This document shows positions 51,448-59,220 of a DNA stretch of 64,000 nt, in pieces. A program made the translations under genes and the position numbers. Under the pieces are notes generated by a model. It ran no database searches, was not told where the DNA came from, and saw only the letters and a program-made list of their open reading frames with translations. The DNA is taken from assembly GCA_021776095.1 (NCBI GenBank), contig JAJFGO010000003.1:62001-126000 (forward strand), given 5' to 3'. How positions within the stretch are numbered: the stretch's first letter is position 1; each line of letters begins with the position of its first letter. This stretch comes from Kiloniellaceae bacterium (GTDB taxonomy: Bacteria > Pseudomonadota > Alphaproteobacteria > Kiloniellales > J153).

Positions 51448-52248
51448 ATGAACTTGAGCCGACGTTCGTGTTTATCGCTTTGTCAGTTTCTTGACCTGTT
51501 CGACAGAGACGCGCTCGTCATTCTGTTCGAGAAACATGGGCTGCGCTTTGGGGAACTCTCAAACGAGTGGGGCGGAACGAGCGTTACCGCTGCTGTTCAC
51601 GAGGCGGTTCTCCAGGCAACCGGCGAACAGATCGGTAATGCCTTGGGAGAGATCGTTAGGACCCGCGGAGCGCTGCGCTGCCGGATTTCACCTCGTTACC
51701 AGTTCGACGAGAGATGGAATGACTTACTGCTTTGTCTGGAACTAGATGGATATCGGCGAGGACTGGACGAATATGGAAGAGAAACGGACACGTTCGTTCC
51801 GACTGAGCCAACAATAGAAGGGGTACTGGCTGTCGAGGACGATCTCGCCACAGAGCTGCGCCTATCTGGATTGCCTGACACAGATGAGATTGCACGTGTT
51901 GTCGAGAACTCAGCCAACTCATTTCGCCGCGGCGATTTCAATGCTTGTCTCAGCAGTGCCAGGGTAGCTCTACAGTTTTTGGCGACGGCGATTGCAATTC
52001 AAAGACAGACAAGCATTCCAGGGACCTTTGATCCAAACAAGTGGGGGCAGATCGCAGCATATTTGCGCAAGTCCGAGTTCATTACTGATCAACAGGAAGC
52101 CGGTCTAACGGGCGTATTCAGTTTTGCGAGTCCTGGGGCCCACATCCCGGTTGGCTTTTCTGAACAAGAGTTTGCAAGACTTGGGCGAAACCTTGCATTG
52201 GGGTTCTGCTATTTTTTGGTCAAACATTTCAACGCAGGATCGAAGTAG
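51448..52248 (+). CDS. Hypothetical protein, possible abortive-infection type, 266 residues
   Basis: The product falls into an N-terminal helical domain (about residues 1-110, with DRDALVILFEKHGLRFGELSNEWGG in two parts) and a C-terminal helical domain (about 150-260) containing FRRGDFNACLSSARVALQFLATAIA, reminiscent of HEPN/Abi-type proteins. The link NDLLLCLELDGYRRGLDEYGR is also typical of Abi-like architectures. No catalytic RxxxxH is seen, so HEPN nuclease activity is not claimed. Base composition is lower in GC than its neighbours. Confidence 0.5.
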   Translation: MNLSRRSCLSLCQFLDLFDRDALVILFEKHGLRFGELSNEWGGTSVTAAVHEAVLQATGEQIGNALGEIVRTRGALRCRISPRYQFDERWNDLLLCLELDGYRRGLDEYGRETDTFVPTEPTIEGVLAVEDDLATELRLSGLPDTDEIARVVENSANSFRRGDFNACLSSARVALQFLATAIAIQRQTSIPGTFDPNKWGQIAAYLRKSEFITDQQEAGLTGVFSFASPGAHIPVGFSEQEFARLGRNLALGFCYFLVKHFNAGSK

Positions 52249-52312
52249 GATTGCTGTTTCAGGAAACTTCGGCGATCAAAAAGATAATGATCGCTCCCTT
52301 GTCAATGGGATA

Positions 52313-52332
52313 TGTTTAGATTACACTAAACA
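52313..52332. promoter_or_regulatory. Perfect palindrome before the recombinase gene
   Basis: TGTTTAG (52313-52319), six bases, CTAAACA (52326-52332), ending two bases before the recombinase ATG. A weak promoter, TTGTCA about 16 bases before TTACAC, overlaps it. A protein bound here would block expression of the recombinase; the XRE protein is the best candidate because its own promoter ends in the same CTAAACA. Confidence 0.55.
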
Positions 52333-52334
52333 AC

Positions 52335-53920
52335 ATGACAAAGACACCCAAACAAATCATCCGCCACGCCGCCACCGATATCATCCGAGCGGTGGCCTAT
52401 GCCCGGGTTTCGTCGAAGGAGCAGGAGAAAGAAGGCTTCTCGATCTCTGCCCAACTCAAGCTGCTCAGGGAGTATGCCGTTTGCGAGGGCATCGCGATCG
52501 TCGAGGAGTATGTCGATGTCGAGACGGCCAAGCAGACCGGGCGCGCCAGTTTCGGGGAGATGGTGGCGTTCCTGAAGGCGAGTCCGCGGGTCTGCATCAT
52601 CCTGGTCGAAAAGACCGACCGGCTCTACCGGAACCTCAAGGACTGGGTGATGCTCGACGAGCTGGATATCGAAATTCACCTCGTCAAGGAGGGGGCGGTG
52701 CTGTCCCGCGACTCGCGGTCGTCCGAGAAGTTCATGCACGGCATCAAGGTGCTGATGGCCAAGAACTACATCGACAACCTGTCCGAGGAGACCAAAAAGG
52801 GCATGCTGGAGAAGGCCGAGCAGGGTATCTGGCCCTCGGCTGCCCCGCTCGGCTACCGTAACTCGGATGGCGCCAGCGGCAAGCGAGTGATTGAACCCGA
52901 CCCGGAAGTGGCGCCGCACGTCACAAAGATGTTCGAATGGTATGCGGCCGGCGGGTTCGCGCTGCGCGACTTGGCGAAAAAGGCCCGGCAGGCCGGCTTC
53001 AGCTACCGTAAGAGCGGCAAGCCGGTGCCGACCAGCACGGTTCTCACAAGATCCTGCGCAACCGGCTCTACATGGGCGAGTTTGAGTGGAACGGCCGACT
53101 GTACCAGGGCAGCCATCAATCCCTGGTCTCGCGAGACCTGTGGGAACGTGTGCAGGACATACTCGACGGCCGCAATGCGAGCAAGCATCGCCGCGTGAAG
53201 CACGATTTCGCGTTCTCGGGCCTGATCGCCTGCGGTCACTGCGGCTGCTCGGTGGTCGGCGAGATCAAGAAGCAGCGCTACATCTACTACCACTGCACCG
53301 GCTACAAGGGGAAATGCGACGAACCCTACGTGCGCGAGGAGGTGCTGGAGGAGAAGTTTACGGCGCGGCTGGGCCGCCTGGCCTTCGACGGCGAAATCCT
53401 CGACTGGGTCCGCGACGCCCTGCACGAGTGCCACGCCGACGAGCGCCGGGAGCACGAGGCGGCGATCGAGCGCCTGCGCGCCGAATACGACCGGCTCCAG
53501 AACCGCATTCACGCCGCCTATGTCGATAAGCTCGACGGCACCATCGACGCGGCCTTCTACGAGAAGATTTCGGGAGAATGGCAGGCCGAGCAGGACCGCT
53601 GCCTGCGCGACATCGAGCGTCATCAGGGCGCCGACCGCTCCTATCTCGAAGAGGGCGTGCGCCTTATCGAACTGGCACAGAACGCCCAGCGGCTCTTCGA
53701 AAGGCAGGCTGCGCGCGAAAAACGGCGGCTTCTGAATTTCCTGGTTTCGAACTGCTCCTGGCGAGATGGTGAGTTGACCGTGACATTGCGGCAACCCTTT
53801 GACTTGATTGCAGAAGCTACGGCCATCGACGCAAAAAGAAAGGCCGCTGGAGGCGTCTCCAACTACCTTTCTGTGAATTGGCTCCGCGGGCAGGACTCGA
53901 ACCTGCGACATGGTGGTTAA
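52335..53920 (+). pseudogene. Large serine recombinase, frameshifted, 3' end displaced
   Basis: The N-terminal resolvase domain (about residues 17-155) has the catalytic Ser in AVAYARVSSKEQEKEGFS and the LVEKTDRLYRNLKD region. The recombinase domain continues to PVPTSTV at about 53044. One base is then missing: the expected H-KILRNRLYMGEFEWNGRLYQ continues in another frame (from about 53047 on). The zinc ribbon (CGHCGCSV, then HCTGYKGKC), coiled coil and end follow. The last 15 codons (from 53876) come from the tRNA-Asn end; the native ones are at 28424-28518. It integrated the island. Confidence 0.9.
53876..53885. repeat. Right att core (attR) overlapping tRNA-Asn
   Basis: AATTGGCTCC, identical to 28414-28423. 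It includes the CCA end, discriminator and first acceptor base pairs of tRNA-Asn, read on the minus strand. Recombination here leaves the tRNA intact. Confidence 0.85.
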
Positions 53921-53954
53921 CAGCCACCCGCTCTACCAACTGAGCTACCGCGGA
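53879..53954 (-). tRNA. tRNA-Asn (anticodon GTT)
   Basis: On the minus strand the acceptor arms TCCGCGG/CCGCGGA pair, the D arm is GCTC-AGTTGGTA-GAGC, the anticodon stem-loop GGTGG-CTGTTAA-CCACC gives GTT, and the T arm is GCAGG-TTCGAGT-CCTGC. CCA is encoded. The 76-nt gene is complete and is the island's attachment site. Confidence 0.97.
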
Positions 53955-54109
53955 ATAAGGGCTGTGCCGCACCTCTTGGTTGCCGCAGCCTGAATTCCAG
54001 CGCCGCCAACATCCCGGACGGCGCGGCGGGTTATATCAAAGCGAATCGGCGCCCGCAAATTGTTTGCCGGATCGCCACTTTGGGCCGGCCTGATGCCGTG
54101 TGAACGGCC

Positions 54110-54289
54110 TTAGCTGCCGGCGACTGCGGCCAAGAGGCATTGCGCGACCGGCAGATAGTCTGAATTCGGCATATGAAACCAGCGAAGAAACTCCGCCGTC
54201 GACATATCGCCTGAAAGCCAGGTTTCGAGGAACATCCGGCTGACCGGGTGCAGCTTGTCGGGCAAACACGCCAAAATACTGGACGTCAC
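54110..54289 (-). CDS. Small hypothetical protein, 59 residues
   Basis: Start codon GTG (54287-54289) follows GGGAG about 9 bases upstream; stop TAA at 54110. The product begins MTSSILACLPDKLHPVSR and continues MFLETWLSGDMSTAEFLRWF, then a hydrophobic end (LPVAQCLLAAVAGS). The composition is protein-like and unlike the opposite-strand frames. No family is recognised. It follows tRNA-Asn on the same strand side and is close to the island edge. Confidence 0.5.
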   Translation of the reverse strand: MTSSILACLPDKLHPVSRMFLETWLSGDMSTAEFLRWFHMPNSDYLPVAQCLLAAVAGS

Positions 54290-54475
54290 GCGATGGCACT
54301 CCCGCTGACCGTGGGCGGATCTGGGGCCAACACCCTATCTGTGGCTGGTCTCATAAGTGTAAAGGTAAGCCGTGAACCGGTGCAACCCGGCCCGGCCCAC
54401 CGGCTTGCTAGGGCCGGCCCCTGCCTGACGGCGGTTTCGGGATTGTTAGGCGGCCTTTAAGCCAAAAGCGGCATC

Positions 54476-55561
54476 GTGAGACCCATGCTCGAACCGACCG
54501 CTGAAACTGCCCTGCACAAGCTGTTGCCGTTCCTGGGACCGGTCGCCAGCACGGCCGGGTGGCTCAGGGGTACGATCCTGGCCGGGGGCCCAGCCTTGGT
54601 GTGCCTGGGCCTCGTGCTCGCAAGTGCTGGTACGCCGGAATCGAATGCCGTATCCGCCTATCGGCCGGGCGGGCTTGACCTGCATCAGGCCAGTCGGGTA
54701 CTAGCGTCGCGGCCTGGCAGCATCGAAGGCTGCGCGCCCCTAAGCGGCCCGAACAACCGAGACGCGGCGGAGGCCCGGCCGGGCTCGATCGAACGGGTAC
54801 TCGCGGTTTTGGCCAAAAGCCCGACAGCGCGCCCGGTAATGGCGCGCGCGCGTGACCGCGGGGTTCATGTCTGCCTCGACGAAAAGACCGAGTTGCTGGC
54901 CTATTACTTCTCCAGCATGGGTGTGATCGGCGTGAGCACCGAGCTTTCCGAGGGCGGCCGGGTCGCGTTCTTGGCCCATGAACTCAGTCATGTGCCCCAG
55001 CACCCGCGCTATTCCGACAATCGTTACTATCCCCCGGAGGATTTATTCTTACTGCGCCGAATTCGCGAGGCCACCGCGGAGGCCGTCGCGACCCGGATCG
55101 CCTGGGAACTGCGCGCGGCCGGCTATCCGGAGCCCTGGATCGAAAAGGCCGACAGTCCATATAGCGATGTCGCGCGGGCGTTTCAGTATGCGGCGGAAAG
55201 CGACGGCAGTAGCCAGGGCCTTCAGGCTGCCACCCGCGCGGCCTTCGACCGCTGGTTCGCGGCCGGCTGGCGGCGCAATGTCTATGACCGGATGACGCTC
55301 GACCACCTGCGGCGCATATCGAGTGACGGCCTTGGATTGGTGCCGCCCAGGCAAAAGCTCCACGAGCGGTTCCTGATCGGTATTGCCGCTCTGGGTGGTG
55401 GGAATTTTTTGGTTGAAACCCATGGGCCGGCGCTGAACGATCCTTATTACACGGGCCGGATCTCGAACCGCAACAAGGCCGGTCTCAGGCGCGTACTGCA
55501 CGATGCTGAACTGGCGGCCGTGCCGATCGGCGAGGCACCGACGTCCGGTGCCGCGCTCTGA
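54476..55561 (+). CDS. Membrane-anchored putative metallopeptidase (DUF6782-like)
   Basis: The 361-residue protein (GTG at 54476; ATG at 54485 is an alternative) has one hydrophobic segment at about residues 33-50 (TILAGGPALVCLGLVLAS). The domain that follows has RVAFLAHELSHVPQHPRY, a HExxH zinc motif (HELSH), and REATAEAVATRIAWELR, whose Glu may be the third ligand. It resembles DUF6782 putative peptidases. The catalytic domain probably faces the periplasm. No neighbour clarifies its target. Confidence 0.72.
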   Translation: MRPMLEPTAETALHKLLPFLGPVASTAGWLRGTILAGGPALVCLGLVLASAGTPESNAVSAYRPGGLDLHQASRVLASRPGSIEGCAPLSGPNNRDAAEARPGSIERVLAVLAKSPTARPVMARARDRGVHVCLDEKTELLAYYFSSMGVIGVSTELSEGGRVAFLAHELSHVPQHPRYSDNRYYPPEDLFLLRRIREATAEAVATRIAWELRAAGYPEPWIEKADSPYSDVARAFQYAAESDGSSQGLQAATRAAFDRWFAAGWRRNVYDRMTLDHLRRISSDGLGLVPPRQKLHERFLIGIAALGGGNFLVETHGPALNDPYYTGRISNRNKAGLRRVLHDAELAAVPIGEAPTSGAAL

Positions 55562-55587
55562 TCCTCAGCGAAATTACGGGAACACCC

Positions 55588-55701
55588 TCAGCGCGTCTTG
55601 GGGCGTCCGCCGGAGGTCGCGGAGGCCCAGGCCAGGACGGCCGAAAACGCCGTGAAGGCCACGATCACGCCCAATAGAAAGGCCAACTCACCGCCGGTCA
55701 T
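55588..55701 (-). CDS. Small single-helix membrane protein, 37 residues
   Basis: The ATG (55699-55701) follows GGGGGAG five bases upstream, a very strong binding site. The product is MTGGELAFLLGVIVAFTA then FSAVLAWASATSGGRPKTR: one membrane helix (about residues 6-26) and a short basic tail. No family is recognised. It converges with the metallopeptidase gene. Confidence 0.6.
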   Translation of the reverse strand: MTGGELAFLLGVIVAFTAFSAVLAWASATSGGRPKTR

Positions 55702-55859
55702 ATCGTCTCCCCCATCTAAAACGGATGGGTAAGATTGAAAATATGACAGAATCAATTGGCTTTGATCTAAATCAATCGCCGGTGACAATGGCCCGGAAAG
55801 CCGTGTCGCCAAGCGAACAAAAAGTGGCTGGGAACGAGAACAAAAGGTGGATGGGATCC

Positions 55860-55933
55860 TGGAGGCCCGGGCCGGAATCGAACCGACGTACGGGGCTTTG
55901 CAGGCCCCTGCATAACCACTCTGCCACCGGGCC
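55860..55933 (-). tRNA. tRNA-Cys (anticodon GCA)
   Basis: On the minus strand the acceptor arms GGCCCGG/CCGGGCC pair. The anticodon stem-loop GGGGC-CTGCAAA-GCCCC gives GCA and the T arm is GTCGG-TTCGATT-CCGGC. The 3' end is encoded as TCCA. The gene is complete over 74 nt. Confidence 0.96.
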
Positions 55934-56139
55934 GGCGGCGGACACCCGCTAGGATCGGTGGCGGGGTGCGCGACATTACGGTTGGGCCCCATGGCGGTCA
56001 AGCGCACTCGGCGATGGGCCGCCTGCAAGATTGTGTTGCGGACACCGGGCCACTATAAGTCGGCAGGGCCGCGCGCGCTCGCTGCCGGGCCGCGAAGGTG
56101 CAAGGCTATGAGATCAGCCATTCTTTTAGCAGGGTCGCC

Positions 56140-56796
56140 ATGATCGATTTCACCACAGCCCGCCTCAATATGGTCGAATCCCAGTTGCGCACCAATAAGG
56201 TGACCAACGCCGGTGTCTTGGCGGCCTTCGAGAGCGTGCCGCGCGAGGCGTTCCTACCCGAAGGCCTGCGCGGAATCGCCTATGTCGACGAGGACATTGA
56301 TGTCGGCCGGGGGCGTTGCATGATGGAGCCCAGAGTATTGGCCAGGCTCTTGCAGGCGGCCCAGCCGGGGTCGGCGGATGTCGCCCTGGAAATCGGCTGC
56401 GGCACGGGTTTCGCGACCGCCATATTGTCGCGGATCGTAGCGACCGCCGTGGCGGTCGAGGAGGACGATCACTTTATCGAGGCCGCCGGCGCCGCCCTGT
56501 CGAGCCTGCAAATGGATAATGCCGTGGTGATGAAGGGCAAGATCACAGATGGATACCCGGGGCAGGGGCCCTACAACGTCATCCTGATCAATGGCGCGGT
56601 CGCCGAGGTACCGGCGGCAATCTGCGATCAATTGGCCGAGGGCGGCCACCTGGTCACGGTTGTGCGCGGCCGCGACGGCATTGGCCGGGCGACCCTAATC
56701 GAGCGCCACGGCGGAACCAACTCCGGCCGGGTCCTATTCGATGCCGCGGTGCCGCAACTCCAGGAATTCGAGCCGGCGCCTAGTTTCGTGTTCTGA
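56140..56796 (+). CDS. Protein-L-isoaspartate O-methyltransferase family protein
   Basis: The start is the ATG at 56140 (MIDFTTARLNMVESQLRTNKV), after AGCAGGG. The 218-residue protein has the SAM-binding motif ALEIGCGTGFATAILS and the N-terminal VESQLR, FESVPREAFLP features of PIMT. It would repair damaged aspartate residues. However this alphaproteobacterial form lacks a clear copy of the usual substrate-binding motif, so activity is uncertain. It precedes tolC by about 130 bases, as in many alphaproteobacteria. Confidence 0.85.
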   Translation: MIDFTTARLNMVESQLRTNKVTNAGVLAAFESVPREAFLPEGLRGIAYVDEDIDVGRGRCMMEPRVLARLLQAAQPGSADVALEIGCGTGFATAILSRIVATAVAVEEDDHFIEAAGAALSSLQMDNAVVMKGKITDGYPGQGPYNVILINGAVAEVPAAICDQLAEGGHLVTVVRGRDGIGRATLIERHGGTNSGRVLFDAAVPQLQEFEPAPSFVF

Positions 56797-56927
56797 TCCG
56801 TGGTGCGCTGCTTGGCGATGCGATGGCAACGAGCATTACCAACCTGTTAACCTTATTTGTGCTTATCTAGCCGGAGTTTGCTAGACTCGGCGCGATTGCT
56901 GAGCGAATAGAGTCGTTGGAAGATTGG

Positions 56928-58322
56928 ATGAACCTGGCACCGAACAGACTTGGTAGAAGCTGGAAAAGCGCGATACCCCTAACCATCGGGCTTTGGGCTG
57001 CGATGGCCGGTCCGGTGCAGGCGCAAACCCTGACCGACGCCTTGTCCAGCGCCTACACCACCAACCCCAGTCTGAAGGCGGCGCGCGCCGAGCTGCGGGC
57101 GGTCAACGAAGGGGTGCCCCAGGCCTTGTCCAATTGGCGGCCGGAAGTCACCGTTTCGGGGTCGGCGGGCAAGCTGAGGTTCGAGCAGTCGTCGTCGACC
57201 TTCTCCGGGCAGCAAACCACCACGCCGCGCCGCGCCGATCTCGAGGTGACCCAACCGGTTTATCGCGGCGGACAAACCATTGCCGAGACCGCAAGCGCCG
57301 AAAGTGCTGTCCAATCGCAGCGCGCCAGCCTGAAATCGGTCGAGCAGTCGGTGCTGCTGAATTCGGTCAGCGCCTATATCGACGTCTGGCGCGACCAGGC
57401 GGTACTCGACCTCTCGGTCAACAACGAGCGGGTTATCGCGCGACAACTGGAGGCGACCCAAGACCGATTCACGGTCGGCGAGGTCACCCGGACCGATGTC
57501 GCCCAGGCGGAAACCCGCCTGGCCACGGCCACGGCCCAGCGGATCGCCGCTGAAGGCGATTTGACAGCCAGCCGGGCGATCTATCAGGAAATCATCGGTG
57601 AGGCGCCGGGCACGCTTCAAGCAGCGCCACAGCAAATCAAGAACCTGCCAATAAGCCTGGATGAAGCCACGGCCCTCGCGATCGCGGACAACCCGGATGT
57701 CCTGGCGGCCTCCTTTGCGCAGAAGGCGGCGCAAAGCGACGTTCGGCAGATTCTCGGGGAACTCTTGCCCATCTTGCAATTGCGGGGCACCGCGGGCCGC
57801 AGCGACGATACCAGCCAACGGGATTCCTCCAACGAACAGGCCCAGATCCTGGCCGAGTTGCGGGTGCCGATCTATCAGCAAGGCGCTGTCTCCAGCCGGG
57901 TCCGCGAGGCGAAACAGATTTCTAACCAGCGCCGGATTCAGATCGAGGAGCAGCGCCGGCGGGCGGAGCAGGTATCGGTCAGCGCCTGGGAAGGCTTGCA
58001 GACCGCACGGGCGCAGATCCGCTCCTTCGAATCGGGGGTGCGTTCGGCCGAAATTGCACTGGAGGGCGTGCGCCAGGAAAACCTCGTGGGTGCGCGCACC
58101 ATCTTGGATATCCTGGACGCTGAGCAGGAGCTTCTAGATTCTCAAGTTAACTTGGTCCGTTCCCGCCGCGACGAGATCGTCGCCGCCTTTCAGGTCCTCT
58201 CTGCCATCGGCCGCTTGACCGCGCGCGACTTGGAATTGCCGGTCGCGGTTTACGATCCGGATGACGACTATCGGAAAGTTCGTAATCGCTGGTACGGACT
58301 GAGCGCCCCCGGCGTTGAGTAA
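56928..58322 (+). CDS. tolC: TolC-family outer-membrane efflux protein
   Basis: The start ATG at 56928 follows a GGAAG site (a TTG 12 bases upstream is in frame). The 464-residue product has a signal peptide ending VQA-QT near residue 32 and the TolC repeats: TLTDALSSAYTTNPSLKAARAELRA at the mature N-terminus, YRGGQTIAETASAES, and ISLDEATALAIADNPDVLAASFA in the second half. It forms the outer-membrane channel for type I secretion and multidrug efflux. It lies in the conserved run pcm-tolC-popZ-valS. Confidence 0.92.
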   Translation: MNLAPNRLGRSWKSAIPLTIGLWAAMAGPVQAQTLTDALSSAYTTNPSLKAARAELRAVNEGVPQALSNWRPEVTVSGSAGKLRFEQSSSTFSGQQTTTPRRADLEVTQPVYRGGQTIAETASAESAVQSQRASLKSVEQSVLLNSVSAYIDVWRDQAVLDLSVNNERVIARQLEATQDRFTVGEVTRTDVAQAETRLATATAQRIAAEGDLTASRAIYQEIIGEAPGTLQAAPQQIKNLPISLDEATALAIADNPDVLAASFAQKAAQSDVRQILGELLPILQLRGTAGRSDDTSQRDSSNEQAQILAELRVPIYQQGAVSSRVREAKQISNQRRIQIEEQRRRAEQVSVSAWEGLQTARAQIRSFESGVRSAEIALEGVRQENLVGARTILDILDAEQELLDSQVNLVRSRRDEIVAAFQVLSAIGRLTARDLELPVAVYDPDDDYRKVRNRWYGLSAPGVE

Positions 58323-58357
58323 GCGGCCCTTCAGCCGCCTGGAAAGAACTTGATTCA

Positions 58358-59056
58358 ATGAGTGATGCGAACGCCCAAGCCGAACCTTCGATGGAGGAAA
58401 TCCTTGCCTCCATTCGGCGGATCATTTCGGAGGACGACCCGGCGGATGGCGACGCGGCCGAGGCTGAGCCGGCGGCCGAGCCGGCACCGGAGCCTGAGCC
58501 CGAGGCGGCGCCCGAGCCCGAGAGTGCCGAGGTGCTGGATTTGACCCAAAAGGTCAACCCGGACGGATCGATCACCGACTTGACTGCGGAACCGGCCGAA
58601 GAGCCTGTGGCGGAAGAGGCTCCCCCGGTCGAGGAAGAGCCCGCTATGGAAGAGGCACCTGCCGCCGAAGAAGAGGCTGTGGCGGACGAAGAATCGGCTG
58701 AGGTCGAAGATATCTTGGCGCAGGCCTTTCCGGACGAGCCGGAGCCGGAACCAGAGCCGGAACCCGAACCAGAGCCAGAGCCGGCAATGGCGGATTTCGA
58801 TCAGGATGACGATAGCTTGATTGCGCCGCCCGTGGCGACCGAGACCACCTCGTCCCTAGCGGAGATGGTTCAGGCGGTGGCCGGCCAGGCCGGCGCCGGG
58901 GTGCAGATCGGCGACGGCCGGACCCTGGAGCAGATCGTCCGCGAAGCCCTGACGCCAGAGCTCAAAGCCTGGCTTGATAGCAACCTCGCCGCGTTGGTAG
59001 AACAGATCGTTCGCGATGAGATCAAAAAGTTGGTCCGCCGCGCCGAGGACCAATAA
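58358..59056 (+). CDS. popZ: PopZ-family polar organising protein (DUF2497)
   Basis: PopZ forms condensates at the cell pole and anchors chromosome and signalling proteins in alphaproteobacteria. The 232-residue protein has the N-terminal binding helix SMEEILASIRRIISEDD, a long acidic Pro/Glu/Ala-rich middle with a run of EP dipeptides (about residues 128-142), and the C-terminal oligomerisation part LEQIVREALTPELKAWLDSN and LAALVEQIVRDEIKKLVRRA. The linker is longer than in the best-known PopZ. It starts 35 bases after tolC. Confidence 0.9.
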   Translation: MSDANAQAEPSMEEILASIRRIISEDDPADGDAAEAEPAAEPAPEPEPEAAPEPESAEVLDLTQKVNPDGSITDLTAEPAEEPVAEEAPPVEEEPAMEEAPAAEEEAVADEESAEVEDILAQAFPDEPEPEPEPEPEPEPEPAMADFDQDDDSLIAPPVATETTSSLAEMVQAVAGQAGAGVQIGDGRTLEQIVREALTPELKAWLDSNLAALVEQIVRDEIKKLVRRAEDQ

Positions 59057-59220
59057 GTCGGGCATCTTCAATCCGGACTTTAACCGCGCGGCCCCTGCCG
59101 TGACGGTGTTCGCAAGGCGAACCTCCGCGCCGGCCCGGACCTGACACCAAACTAGGCCGGGTGCCGGCCGCTTGGTCTGCTTGGCGCAGCGGACTGGCCA
59201 GACAAAAGGATAAGCCAGCC

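Larger units (their letters stand above)
28414..53885. mobile_element. 25.5-kb serine-recombinase island integrated in tRNA-Asn
   Basis: The same 10 bases, AATTGGCTCC, occur at 28414-28423 and 53876-53885. The right copy covers the 3' end of tRNA-Asn and lies inside the last codons of a serine recombinase. When the right end is joined to the left end in silico, the recombinase frame continues for 31 more sense codons (28424-28515) to a TAG at 28516-28518. The island carries a phage-like repressor/protease pair, a primase/helicase-type module, a bufferin-containing operon and defence remnants. No relaxase, conjugation or capsid gene is visible, so it is probably a mobilisable or satellite-like element, now perhaps immobile because the recombinase is frameshifted. 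Confidence 0.88.
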
